Source: Methylomagnum ishizawai
Lineage (GTDB): Bacteria; Pseudomonadota; Gammaproteobacteria; Methylococcales; Methylococcaceae
DNA: 64,000 nt
Direction: 5' to 3'
NCBI RefSeq assembly: GCF_019670005.1
Contig: NZ_AP019783.1
Location: 62,001 to 126,000, forward strand
Part shown: positions 27,291 to 36,093 of the stretch, piece by piece
Position numbering within the stretch: the first letter of the stretch is position 1
Layout of the letters: each line of letters begins with the position of its first letter
Translations under genes and position numbers: made by a program
The notes under the pieces: model-generated
Database searches by the model: none
Told to the model about the DNA's origin: nothing
Seen by the model: the letters and a program-made list of their open reading frames with translations, nothing else

Positions 27291-28736
27291 TCAACCTTTG
27301 CCCAAATGCCCACGCAAGGGATTGACACCGGGATATTCCCGTGGCTTGAAACCGGCTTCCACTGTGGCGGATTCCCGCTGCGGCTGCCGATAGGCTAGGC
27401 CCGCCGCCGCTGCGGCGGACAGGGTATAGAAAACCATCCCAGGATCGGCCATGGTCCCGGAAATCGTCCCCGCCACCAGCACCGCCAGCAAACCATGCCG
27501 GGCCGCCCTGGACACCGCCGCGACCGTGGTGGGTTCCGCGATGGTGGGCCCGGTGAACAAGCGCCAGCAAAACAATGTAAACAAACCCACGCCTATCACC
27601 CCGGTATTCGACAGCAACGCCATGGGGAAACTGGAAGTCCGCGCACTGCCGAAGCCTATTCCCAACCCATAGGTGTCGATGAAATTGATCCAGCCTTGTC
27701 GATTCCACAAACTCCTTTCCCGACCCGAATTGCTATCCAATTTATTCACCAGGGTTACATCGAAAAATTCGAAGATGCGGCTAAAAATTTCCGGCTGGCT
27801 CAGCATTATGAAACACCCGGCCAGAACCACCGCGACCATCATGAGCGTGGTCGGTCCTACCCGCAAAGCCTGCCTATGCCAATAAGCCTGGGCCAAGGCC
27901 ATTGCCGTGGCGATGATTCCATAAATCAATAGGCCCGCATAAGCCGTCGAAGAAGTGGTTATCAACAACAAACCCAGGGACACCAAAGCCACGGTACCGC
28001 TATAAACCCCACGCACCCCATCGCGGCACAGGCTGGCCGCGAAGGCGAATAACGCCAGGGTAAACGATGAAAATACCGAGGTTTCCGGGAATGTACCATA
28101 AATACGCAATAAGCCTCCGACCTCGCCGCCGGTAAATGTGGCATAACTCGCGTTGCGGAATAGATTCAACACGCTGGGAAACCCCAGGTGATTCTCCGCC
28201 AATTGCAATACCGCAGCCAGGATATTCAGAGCCGTGAGCAATAATACCGCATCGCGCATCTTCGCCATGCGCCGCTCGGAATCCAGCAAGCTGCGCACCG
28301 AGAGGAAACACACCAACCCAAGCAAGGCATAGATGGATTGGGTGAGATTGGTCGAGAGCGGCTTGAGCGGCATCAAGGCCACCCCGCCAATCACACCGCG
28401 ATTGGTGCTGAATACCAGGGTTTCGCCAGAGAACAAGCGGGGTAAGCTCATGGCGCTCAGCACTTCCCATAACACCAGCAATAACAACCAAAACCCAGGC
28501 TCCGGGTAAAGCAGGAACCTGGGCGATAAGGAGATTCCCCGGTCGGCTATCGCTTTCCACACCAGGAACGGCATGAGCAAAATGACGGGCAAGATGGGCG
28601 CGTCCCCGAGCATGGAGAATGACAGGGTCGCGGTTCCGCCGAATAATAGGCAAATCATCAGCGCGTACAGGATTCCCCCGCCCGATGCGAGCAGCCCCGC
28701 GAGAATCACGGGTAGCGCGAAAACCGTGATTTCCAT
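27291..28736 (-). CDS. O-antigen ligase/polymerase-like membrane protein
   Basis: Polytopic membrane protein of 481 residues with about 11-12 hydrophobic helices and a large loop around 330-370 containing SGRERSLWNRQGWINF, which resembles the Wzy_C/O-antigen ligase loop. In this locus it is the best candidate for the repeat-unit polymerase. Starts with a clear ATG at 28736; the 50-base gap to the glycosidase gene suggests one transcript. The gap 27063-27290 downstream holds no gene. Confidence 0.75.
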   Translation of the reverse strand: MEITVFALPVILAGLLASGGGILYALMICLLFGGTATLSFSMLGDAPILPVILLMPFLVWKAIADRGISLSPRFLLYPEPGFWLLLLVLWEVLSAMSLPRLFSGETLVFSTNRGVIGGVALMPLKPLSTNLTQSIYALLGLVCFLSVRSLLDSERRMAKMRDAVLLLTALNILAAVLQLAENHLGFPSVLNLFRNASYATFTGGEVGGLLRIYGTFPETSVFSSFTLALFAFAASLCRDGVRGVYSGTVALVSLGLLLITTSSTAYAGLLIYGIIATAMALAQAYWHRQALRVGPTTLMMVAVVLAGCFIMLSQPEIFSRIFEFFDVTLVNKLDSNSGRERSLWNRQGWINFIDTYGLGIGFGSARTSSFPMALLSNTGVIGVGLFTLFCWRLFTGPTIAEPTTVAAVSRAARHGLLAVLVAGTISGTMADPGMVFYTLSAAAAAGLAYRQPQRESATVEAGFKPREYPGVNPLRGHLGKG

Positions 28737-28786
28737 GAGTCATACCTTCCTGATTATGAACACCAACAAGCCCCTTCCAGATAAGC

Positions 28787-30199
28787 TTAATAATTCACAC
28801 TAATATCCAAGGGCGCATCCAGCCAAGTGCCGGAAACATAAACCGGCGCGGCCCCTAACTTAACCCTACGCCTGCCCTGCACACTGGTATCGAGGGCCAC
28901 GGGCTTACCCAAGACATCGACCGCCTCGATGGTCTTCTCATTCGCGGGAAAACTGAGATAAGGCGTCGCTCCCTCCACGCTCCAAACCACCAATTTCCGG
29001 CCCCGCGCCCCGGTGAATACGAATCCCTGAATCCCGCTGGCGGGATGGTCGGTACCGGCGAGTTGACTGAGTAAAACCATATCGCCCAACTGCCGGGCCA
29101 TGGTTTGATAGGCAAAATAGGTTTGCCGGTGCTGCCCATTATTGCGGGTCAAACCCATCGGACCATCCACCGCATCGTAGGAAGAAAACCAGCAGGTCGC
29201 CTTGATACCCGCCGCCGCCGCCAGGATATAAGCCCTGGGCAAATAGGCCACCAAGGTGGATTCGGGAACGCTGCCTTTCGCTCCTTCCAGCGGCCAGCCC
29301 CATTCGGTAATCCATATTTCCGGGATATAGCCCAGTTTGGTCTTGCCTTGGTCGCGCAAACGGCGCACCGCCGACCGGAACGAGCGGTCTTGATCGACCA
29401 CCTTGAAAGGCCGGGTCCAATCGGTATCGTAGGCGACGGCGGTATATTCTGGATTGGCTGGCGCATTATAGGGATGGACCGCGAAACCGGCGATTTCCTT
29501 GGGTAGACCGGCTTCGAGAAACCAATAATGAACGACCCACATATCATCATCGCTCAGTATCTTGATGGAGGGATCTATAGCCTTGACCGCACGCACCGAT
29601 TCCTGGGCGATCTTGATATATTGATCCACCCAAGGCGAAGGCGCTTTGCCTTGCCAATTGCCTCCGAACTTCTGAAGCACCGCGTCGTTATGGGGTTCGT
29701 TCCAGACCTCCAGGACGAAGGACACCCCGGAAGCTTTCATCAAGCGCGCCACTTGGGCGGCATAACGGGCAAAACCCGTGGCATTCACCGAGTTGGTGGG
29801 ATTTTCCGGGGTATTGGGATAGGCTTTCTGATTGCCGTAGGCGAGCATGAAAACCACGCCGATGCCATGTGACCGGTAATAGTCCAGGCGTTGTTGGAAA
29901 TCATTGGGAAAGCGGCTCAAAAACCGTCCGGCGGTGGGTTCCATGGTGGCCCAGCCCACATGATCCCGAACCCAACGCACACCCAATTCGGAAAGGTTCG
30001 GCAGGTTCGCGAGCGGTTCGCCCTGGCTGAATTTCACCCCCAGGCATAGGGTTTCGCGGAAGGGCGCGGCGGCGGGCTGGAAATCGCCGCCGGGCGGAGG
30101 CAATACCGCGCCCCAATCCGCCGCCAACGCGCTCGCCCACCCCGTCCATACTACGAGGCCCAGGGTTATCCATAATAATCGCCGGTCCTGCTTGGACAT
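28787..30199 (-). CDS. Exported clan-A glycoside hydrolase
   Basis: Secreted TIM-barrel glycosidase of 470 residues, with a signal peptide ending near ASALA-ADW. The acid/base is probably the Glu of VLEVWNEPHND (about residue 165) and the nucleophile the Glu of WITEWGWPLE (about 290); this pair places it in clan A (GH5/GH39-like). In exopolysaccharide loci such enzymes trim or release polymer in the periplasm. Start at 30199 with GGAGG 7 bases upstream. Substrate not readable from sequence. Confidence 0.8.
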   Translation of the reverse strand: MSKQDRRLLWITLGLVVWTGWASALAADWGAVLPPPGGDFQPAAAPFRETLCLGVKFSQGEPLANLPNLSELGVRWVRDHVGWATMEPTAGRFLSRFPNDFQQRLDYYRSHGIGVVFMLAYGNQKAYPNTPENPTNSVNATGFARYAAQVARLMKASGVSFVLEVWNEPHNDAVLQKFGGNWQGKAPSPWVDQYIKIAQESVRAVKAIDPSIKILSDDDMWVVHYWFLEAGLPKEIAGFAVHPYNAPANPEYTAVAYDTDWTRPFKVVDQDRSFRSAVRRLRDQGKTKLGYIPEIWITEWGWPLEGAKGSVPESTLVAYLPRAYILAAAAGIKATCWFSSYDAVDGPMGLTRNNGQHRQTYFAYQTMARQLGDMVLLSQLAGTDHPASGIQGFVFTGARGRKLVVWSVEGATPYLSFPANEKTIEAVDVLGKPVALDTSVQGRRRVKLGAAPVYVSGTWLDAPLDISVNY

Positions 30200-30257
30200 G
30201 GGATGGCCTCCAAGGATTACCCACCCATACCGCCTTCCGGCCAGTGGGTTCCGGGTT

Positions 30258-31181
30258 TCAGATGTCGTTGAACACCGCCGCGACCCATTCCACCCTGGCA
30301 TCGATGAGATGGGCTTTCACCGCCTCCAAATCCCGCATCCGGGTTTGGTGCTTCCTCACCACCAGCAGCACATGCCGGGTATTGGCCGCGATGATCTGGG
30401 TATCGGCATAGCGGTTGGCGGCGGGGGTATCCACGATCACCACCGGATAAATCCGCCCGCACTCGCGCAACAAGGCCGCGAAGGCGGGCCGGTCCAGCAA
30501 TTCCTGCGGATTGGGCGGCACGGTCCCGGCGGGCAGGACCGCGAGGTTCCCGAAAACCCCGATCTCGGCGATGACCTCGGTGCCGCGGCGTCCGGCCAGC
30601 ACATCCGCCAAGCCTTGGCGCTGGGCCAGCCCGAAAATGCGGTGCTGCCGTGGCTCGCGCAGATTGGCGTCCACCAGCAAGGTCCGCACGCCCAGTTGGG
30701 AGAAGGCCACGGCGAGGTTGGCGGCGACATAGCTGCAACCATCGCCCCGGTCCAGGCCGGCCACCGCCAAGGCGGTGGCGTCTTCCAATCCGAACAGCCG
30801 CAAATTCAATTGGCTGCGTAAGCGCCGGAACGCCTCGGCGCGGTCGCCGAAGGGCGCGTAGGCCAGGGCCAATTCGGGACTGAACGCCTGGGCCTCGGGC
30901 TGGCCGGGCACGAGATAGGCATAATCGAACTGCCGGGCCAGGGCGGTTTGCACATCGACGTCCTGGATCAGCCCCAGGCTCACGGCGGCCTCGCCGAAGC
31001 GCAAACCCCGCTCCTGCTGGCGGCGCTCGATGGCGTCGATATCCAGGAAACCGATCTTGCCGGTTTCGACCAACAACTTGCCGATGGGCTTGCTGCCGGG
31101 CACGGCAGGGAAGCCGGCCCGGCGCTCCAGGCGCTCGACGCGGACGGGTTCCGCGTGCGATTCCTTGTGTAGTTCCTTCAT
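30258..31181 (-). CDS. epsG: EpsG-type chain-length determinant BY-kinase-like protein
   Basis: Cytoplasmic partner of the Wzz-type protein, 307 residues. An N-terminal MshEN-like helical module (IGKLLVETGKI to ALARQFDY, about 33-85) precedes a MinD/BY-kinase-like P-loop domain. The P-loop region reads AGLDRGDGCSYVAANLA, with no Lys where Walker A normally has GKS/T; the Walker A' motif TLLVDANLREPRQH and the VVIVDTPA strand are present. No tyrosine cluster at the C-terminus. The ATG at 31181 overlaps the epsF stop (ATGA). Confidence 0.85.
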   Translation of the reverse strand: MKELHKESHAEPVRVERLERRAGFPAVPGSKPIGKLLVETGKIGFLDIDAIERRQQERGLRFGEAAVSLGLIQDVDVQTALARQFDYAYLVPGQPEAQAFSPELALAYAPFGDRAEAFRRLRSQLNLRLFGLEDATALAVAGLDRGDGCSYVAANLAVAFSQLGVRTLLVDANLREPRQHRIFGLAQRQGLADVLAGRRGTEVIAEIGVFGNLAVLPAGTVPPNPQELLDRPAFAALLRECGRIYPVVIVDTPAANRYADTQIIAANTRHVLLVVRKHQTRMRDLEAVKAHLIDARVEWVAAVFNDI

Positions 31182-32605
31182 GGGCATGGGCCTCCTCGTG
31201 GGGGCAAAGCCGGTTTATGGCGGAAACCCAGGGCGGGACGCCGCGCCCGCCGCGGGGCGATGCTGACCAGGACCGGCACGCCCAAGCCCCGCTCGATATC
31301 GCCTTCCGCCCGCACCCGGCGGTCGCCGACCTCGCGCAACAGGGCGCAGGCCACGCCGAACAGGCCGCCCATGACCACGCCGATGGCGAGGTTCAGCGCC
31401 AGGCGCGGCTTGGACGGCCACAAGGGCGGCACGGCGGAATTCAGCACGGCGATTTCGGTTTGGCTGCGCTGGCTTTCCAGGCGGATTTGCTCGGTGCGCT
31501 GGCGGGCGCTGTCGTAGGCACGTTCGGCGTTCTCGACCTCGTGGGTCAGCACCATGGCGCGGTCGCGTCCTTCCTTCAATTCGAGGACGCGGTTTTTCTG
31601 GCGGTCCAGGGCGTGTTCGATCTGGGTTTCGCGCTGCTGGGCCTGGGCCGCCGCATGGGCCAGGGAGCCTTTCACGTTCTGGATCTCGGCGGCGATCTTG
31701 CGCTTGAGGCTGTCGCGCTCGGCGCGGGCGCTTTGGTGGACCGGATGCTTGGGGCCGAGTTGATCGGCGGTCTCGGCCAGCTTGGCCTCGGATTGGGCCA
31801 GGGCATTCTTGAGGTTCTGGATCAAGGCGTTGCCCTGGATATCGGGCAATTCCTCCAAGCGGCCCTTGGCCTCGGCCTCGGCGACCTGGCGCTGGCGGGT
31901 CTGGATATCGTAGGTCTGGGTCTGGGCGATCACCCATTGGCTGGACAACTCGGCCAACCGGGCGTTTTCCACGTCGAGCTTTTCGTCGGAAGCCACGATG
32001 CCGGTGCGGCGCTGGTATTCCGACAACCGTTGCCGGGCCGCTTCCACCTGGCCGCGCAGGGTCTTGATCTGGTCCTCGAACCACGAGGCCTGGGTGCGGG
32101 CCGGATCGACCCGCAGATCCAGGTTGGTCTGGATATAGGCGCGGGCGAAGGCATTGGCGACCCCGGCGGCGAACTCGGGGTCGGTGTTGGAAAACTCGAT
32201 GGCGATGACGCTGCTATCGCGGCCCGGCCTCGCGTCCAGCGCCTTGATCAAGCGGTCCGCCACCCAATCGCGCACCTCGCCCCGGCCTTCGGTTTCCTGG
32301 TCGAATTTCTCGACCAGTTCGGGAACCTCGGTCAGTTTGAGGCTATCGACCACCCGCAGCGCCACGGCGTGGCTGGTGATGATATCGACCTGGGTCGCCA
32401 GATAGCCGGTCAGCAATTGCCCCGGCAGGATCATCCCGGTGATGGGGTCCACGCCCTTGAAATCGACCAGCACCGAGGCATGGGCGGTATAGGTCTTGGG
32501 CAGCGCCAAGCTCACGCCGACGACCAGCCCCACCACGCCCAGGAACACCGCCAGCACCGCCCGCCACCGCGCCGCCAGGATCAGGAACATTTGGGTATAG
32601 GTCAT
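31178..32605 (-). CDS. epsF: EpsF-type polysaccharide chain-length determinant (Wzz family)
   Basis: Inner-membrane polysaccharide copolymerase, 475 residues. One transmembrane helix near residues 15-36, a large periplasmic coiled-coil region (about 170-400, rich in Gln, Glu and Ala), and a second helix near 415 preceded by PPLWPSKPRLALN, the proline motif of Wzz proteins. It regulates polymer length together with EpsG. It is translationally coupled to epsG and starts 9 bases after epsE. Confidence 0.9.
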   Translation of the reverse strand: MTYTQMFLILAARWRAVLAVFLGVVGLVVGVSLALPKTYTAHASVLVDFKGVDPITGMILPGQLLTGYLATQVDIITSHAVALRVVDSLKLTEVPELVEKFDQETEGRGEVRDWVADRLIKALDARPGRDSSVIAIEFSNTDPEFAAGVANAFARAYIQTNLDLRVDPARTQASWFEDQIKTLRGQVEAARQRLSEYQRRTGIVASDEKLDVENARLAELSSQWVIAQTQTYDIQTRQRQVAEAEAKGRLEELPDIQGNALIQNLKNALAQSEAKLAETADQLGPKHPVHQSARAERDSLKRKIAAEIQNVKGSLAHAAAQAQQRETQIEHALDRQKNRVLELKEGRDRAMVLTHEVENAERAYDSARQRTEQIRLESQRSQTEIAVLNSAVPPLWPSKPRLALNLAIGVVMGGLFGVACALLREVGDRRVRAEGDIERGLGVPVLVSIAPRRARRPALGFRHKPALPPRGGPCP

Positions 32606-32614
32606 GGGCGGCTC

Positions 32615-33439
32615 CTAGAACCAGCTTTCGCCGACATAGATCACATCGTCCGGGCGCACCAAATCCCCGAGTTCCGCCGTCTCCGTCAACAATTCGCCCT
32701 GGCCGCCGCGGCGCTTCACCTCGACCCCGTCATCGCTGCCCCGCGCCGTCAGCCCGCCGCCGATGGAAATGGCCTGGGCGATATTGATACCGCGCTCCAA
32801 GCGGAACACGCCCGGATGCTGCACCTCGCCGTAGATATAAAAGGTCTGGGCCTTGGGCACGTACACCAGATCGCCGCCCGTCATCCCGATATCCTTGGAG
32901 ACATCGCCCGCGAACAAGGCGTGCAGATCGATTTCCCGGTGTTCGTTGCCGCCCCCGGCGGTCCGCACCAAGACCGCCACCTCGCCGCCCTCGCCGGACA
33001 CCCCGCCCGCCGCCGCCAGAACCTGCGACAAGGTACTGGCCCGTTCCAAGGCATACTGGCCGGGCTTGCTCACCGAACCCATCACGGAAACCTGCTGGCT
33101 GGCGAATTCGGTCACCACCAGATTCACATGGGGTTGCTTGATGAAACCCTGCTCGGTGAGTTTCTGGGTCAGGAGGGTTTCCGCCTGCCTGGGGCTTTTG
33201 CCGCCGACCAATACCTCGCCCACCAAGGGAAAGGTAATCCCGCCCGACGCGCTGACGCGGGTTTCGACGGCGAGGTCGGGATAATCGAATACCGTGATTT
33301 TCACGAAATCGCCCGGTCCCAATAGATAATCCTCGGCCCTGGCTGTTCCAAACCCACAGAGCAATAGCCAGAAAACCATCCACCACCGCAGGATCGCTCC
33401 CACGCCGAGCGTGGGAGCGATAGATATTGCCTTGCTCAT
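32615..33439 (-). CDS. epsE: EpsE-type polysaccharide export protein (Wza family)
   Basis: Outer-membrane/periplasmic export component, about 274 residues. The Poly_export domain starts YLLGPGDFVKITVFDYPDL; two SLBB domains follow (VMGSVSKPGQYAL and IYGEVQHPGVFRL). The signal peptide has no lipobox Cys. The start at 33439 overlaps the epsD stop (ATGA), but a second in-frame ATG at 33379 would begin right at the hydrophobic segment MVFWLLLCGFGTARA. Between the two starts lies a perfect REP-like palindrome, so the true N-terminus is open. Confidence 0.87.
   Translation of the reverse strand: MSKAISIAPTLGVGAILRWWMVFWLLLCGFGTARAEDYLLGPGDFVKITVFDYPDLAVETRVSASGGITFPLVGEVLVGGKSPRQAETLLTQKLTEQGFIKQPHVNLVVTEFASQQVSVMGSVSKPGQYALERASTLSQVLAAAGGVSGEGGEVAVLVRTAGGGNEHREIDLHALFAGDVSKDIGMTGGDLVYVPKAQTFYIYGEVQHPGVFRLERGINIAQAISIGGGLTARGSDDGVEVKRRGGQGELLTETAELGDLVRPDDVIYVGESWF
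33393..33421. repeat. REP-like palindrome inside the 5' end of epsE
   Basis: Perfect 13-base arms (ATCGCTCCCACGC, 33393-33405, and its complement, 33409-33421) with a 3-base loop. It shares the GTGGGAGCG core with the palindrome after mdh. It would encode IAPTLGVGA if translation starts at 33439, or be untranslated if it starts at 33379. Confidence 0.8.
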
Positions 33440-34353
33440 AACCCGTCGATCCCCTTTTGTAAATGCCGCCCGCCGGACGAGGTCACATCATTTTGACCGG
33501 CACCAAGCTGTTGCGTTGTCTCGGATTCATACCCGGCGAATTCACCTTGATAATGGATTTCCGCCGCCCGCCACAAACGGCTCAAATGTATACGGCTGGC
33601 CTCCCCATTACGGGCGCTGGATAAATAAGCCTCGATGGCGGGCTTGGCTTTCGCCTCATCCAGCGGCGCTAATAAAGCCGCTTCCAACTGTAGCAGCAAT
33701 AGGGTTTTGCCCCGCTGTACGGCGGCGATATCGCCCGGCTCCATAACGGCCAAGCGCGGCAATAATTCCAAGGGCGCTTGTTCGGCGCTCCATTGCAGCC
33801 ATTCGGTTTGATAATCTATATTGCGGGCTTGCAGGAGATGGGCGGTTTCCTGCGGTGTTTGCGCCGGGTCCAGCAGCCTTTTCAAGCCCTCGTCGAACCG
33901 GTCGGCGGGCATGGCGAACGCCTGCAAGCGGTATAATTTGCGCTGGGAAAAAAGTTCGGGATGCTTATGATAAAAAGCCTGGATATCTTCGGGCGTGGGC
34001 GGGGTTTTGGGTAAAACCTTGCGCTCCAGATAAGCCAGGGCCAATACCCGGCGTTTGGCATCCTCGACGGCGAGCATGATTTGAGGATCGTGTTCCAAAT
34101 CTTCCCGCACCGCCTGTTGGACCAATAATTCCTGCTCGATCAGGGTTTCCAAGGCATCGCGGCTGGCTTCCCGTGGGGTTTTCCAGGTTTTGATCCCGGT
34201 ATGGGCCAGGAAGCTATTCAGTTGATGGACGGTGATTTCCTCATGGTTCACCCGCGCCACGACCTGGGAAGAATGCTTGGCCTCGGGAGCATCGCAGCCC
34301 GCGAGCGCAAGACCAATAAATACCAGGATGATCCTGGCCAATACCTTAGCCAT
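33436..34353 (-). CDS. epsD: EpsD-type peptidyl-prolyl isomerase lipoprotein
   Basis: Periplasmic lipoprotein of 305 residues with lipobox LALAGC. It has a SurA/parvulin-like layout: VVARVNHEEITVHQLNSFL after the signal, a helical chaperone part with ALETLIEQELLVQQAV, and a C-terminal domain. The EpsD family is found in PEP-CTERM-linked exopolysaccharide operons and presumably folds the export machinery. The ATG at 34353 gives a proper signal peptide. The gene overlaps epsE by 4 bases. Confidence 0.82.
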   Translation of the reverse strand: MAKVLARIILVFIGLALAGCDAPEAKHSSQVVARVNHEEITVHQLNSFLAHTGIKTWKTPREASRDALETLIEQELLVQQAVREDLEHDPQIMLAVEDAKRRVLALAYLERKVLPKTPPTPEDIQAFYHKHPELFSQRKLYRLQAFAMPADRFDEGLKRLLDPAQTPQETAHLLQARNIDYQTEWLQWSAEQAPLELLPRLAVMEPGDIAAVQRGKTLLLLQLEAALLAPLDEAKAKPAIEAYLSSARNGEASRIHLSRLWRAAEIHYQGEFAGYESETTQQLGAGQNDVTSSGGRHLQKGIDGL

Positions 34354-34412
34354 TCCTTGGGTCCCGTTCCATCGAATCCTTGTCATCCAAACCACCCGAA
34401 TCCCAGCCGGAA

Positions 34413-34430
34413 TCCAAAGCAAGCCTTGGA
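34413..34430. repeat. TCCAAAGC-type inverted repeat
   Basis: TCCAAAGC (34413-34420) and GCCTTGGA (34423-34430) around AA, one mismatch between the arms. It lies in the 94-base gap between epsB and epsD and resembles the two palindromes at 47943-47988. Confidence 0.55.
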
Positions 34431-34447
34431 CTCCTGTAAACCCCGCT

Positions 34448-35968
34448 TTAATAAGCGTGCCTATCCCCGAATAAAACCTTTATGGTCTTTAGGATAATCC
34501 AACAATCCAGGCCCAAAGACCAGTTCCTGAGGTATTCCAAATCGCATTCGATACGCCCGCGCATATGTTCGAGATCGTCGCCGCCGCGAAACCCATTGAC
34601 CTGCGCCCAGCCGGTAATTCCCGGCTTGACCTTGTGACGGATCATATAGCCCAGTATTTGCTTGCGGTATTGCTCGTTCACCGCGATGGCGTGCGGCCTC
34701 GGCCCGACCAGACTCATGCGGCCTTGCAAGACATTGATGAATTGCGGCAATTCGTCCAGCGAGGTTTTGCGGATGAATTTCCCAAGCGCCGTTACCCGGT
34801 TATCGTTCTGCGTGACCTGGGTATAATTCGATGCGCCATCCTCGGTCACGGTCATCGAGCGGAATTTGTAAACAATCACTTCCTCTCCATCCAAACCATA
34901 GCGCCGCTGGCGGAATAAGACCGGCCCTTTGGAATCCAGTTTCACCGCGATTGCAACCACGATAAAAACCGGCGAGATCACCAGTAAAATCGCCAAGGAA
35001 CCGATAATATCGAAAGCCCGTTTGATGAGGCCACGCAGGCCATAGAAAGGCGTATCGCAGACCGCCACGATAGGCATTCCATTGATTTGGGAAAACCGTG
35101 CCTGGATCAAATCGAAGATGAAGATATCGGGCACGAAGAATACCGAAGCCGTGGTATCGCGCAAGGCTTCCAGCAAATGCTGTATCCGGGGCTGCAAGGA
35201 CATGGGCAAGGCGATATAGATCAAATCGACCCCGTGCTTGCGGACATAATCGGCCGCTTCCGCCACCCGGCCCAATAGCCGGTCCTCCATATTTTCGGGC
35301 AGGCGCCAAGCTTGGCGGTCGTCGAAAAAGCCCACGACCCGGATACCCAAATAAGCATCCTCGGTGACTTTCTTATGCAGCGCCAAACCCAATGGGTTGG
35401 CGGCGATAATCACGGCTTTGCGGGTCTTGGTGCGGTTCACCACCGAGCGCAGTGCATTACGCGCCAAAAGCTGCGAACCCAGCAACGCGATGGGCACCAT
35501 CACGAACCAGGTGAAAATAATCCTATGGGAAAACATCGCCAGGGTTTTGGTGGCATAGCCCACCAAAAGCAAAACTCCGAATACCACGCACCAATTCCAT
35601 AGGATATAATTGATCGCCTCGAAGTAGGGAAACCGGGGGCGGTCGCGATATAGGTTGATCTCGTCGAACACTTGGGCCGATACCAGGAAACCCAGGACGC
35701 CGAGAATCACATAGGATTGGTCCAGCGCGTGTCCATGGCCTAGCGTGACCAGCGCCAAACCCAGGCTAACCACCACGGGGCATAATAGCCATTTAATCAA
35801 GATCACACCGGGCAAATCCAGCGAGGTGGCCCCATGGGAAGGGGCTTTGGTCAGCCGGGCCGAGGGCAGGAATTCGAGTCCGGCCTGGGTTTCCGTATAT
35901 GTGCCTTGATTCCCTTTGCGCCAGCGCAATGGAGGGGTATTCCGTAGGAGCGTCCCTGATTTTCTCAT
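34448..35968 (-). CDS. epsB: Undecaprenyl-phosphate glucose phosphotransferase (EpsB/WcaJ-like)
   Basis: Starts repeat-unit synthesis by moving sugar 1-phosphate onto undecaprenyl phosphate; 506 residues. Four or five N-terminal helices, a CoA-binding-like cytoplasmic domain (AVIIAANPLGLALHKK), a re-entrant helix (RAFDIIGSLAILLV), then the catalytic region with SKGPVLFRQRRYGLDGE, YKFRSMT, RKTSLDELPQFINVLQG and LVGPRPHA. The ATG at 35968 is preferred over TTG at 36001. It is the promoter-proximal biosynthesis gene of the epsB-D-E-F-G run. Confidence 0.93.
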   Translation of the reverse strand: MRKSGTLLRNTPPLRWRKGNQGTYTETQAGLEFLPSARLTKAPSHGATSLDLPGVILIKWLLCPVVVSLGLALVTLGHGHALDQSYVILGVLGFLVSAQVFDEINLYRDRPRFPYFEAINYILWNWCVVFGVLLLVGYATKTLAMFSHRIIFTWFVMVPIALLGSQLLARNALRSVVNRTKTRKAVIIAANPLGLALHKKVTEDAYLGIRVVGFFDDRQAWRLPENMEDRLLGRVAEAADYVRKHGVDLIYIALPMSLQPRIQHLLEALRDTTASVFFVPDIFIFDLIQARFSQINGMPIVAVCDTPFYGLRGLIKRAFDIIGSLAILLVISPVFIVVAIAVKLDSKGPVLFRQRRYGLDGEEVIVYKFRSMTVTEDGASNYTQVTQNDNRVTALGKFIRKTSLDELPQFINVLQGRMSLVGPRPHAIAVNEQYRKQILGYMIRHKVKPGITGWAQVNGFRGGDDLEHMRGRIECDLEYLRNWSLGLDCWIILKTIKVLFGDRHAY

Positions 35969-36047
35969 CTGATTCAATATCCTTATATATCCGCCACGCA
36001 ACGCATCCCATTCTCCACAATATGGACGATGCGAATCCTTATATTGG

Positions 36048-36070
36048 GTTCCCCCGTGGAGCTTGGGAAC
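36048..36070. repeat. GTTCCC...GGGAAC inverted repeat
   Basis: GTTCCC (36048-36053) faces GGGAAC (36065-36070) with further pairing inside. It lies in the 125-base gap between epsB and the PEP-CTERM gene, and is similar to the inverted repeats at 39018-39038 (TTCCCAA arms) and 52824-52844 (TTCCCA arms). A dispersed repeat family is the simplest reading. Confidence 0.5.
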
Positions 36071-36093
36071 GAGTATCGATACGCAAACCCCAG

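Noticed and set aside
31217-33325. Plus-strand open frame of 702 codons
   Set aside because: Antisense to epsF and epsE, both secure by motifs.
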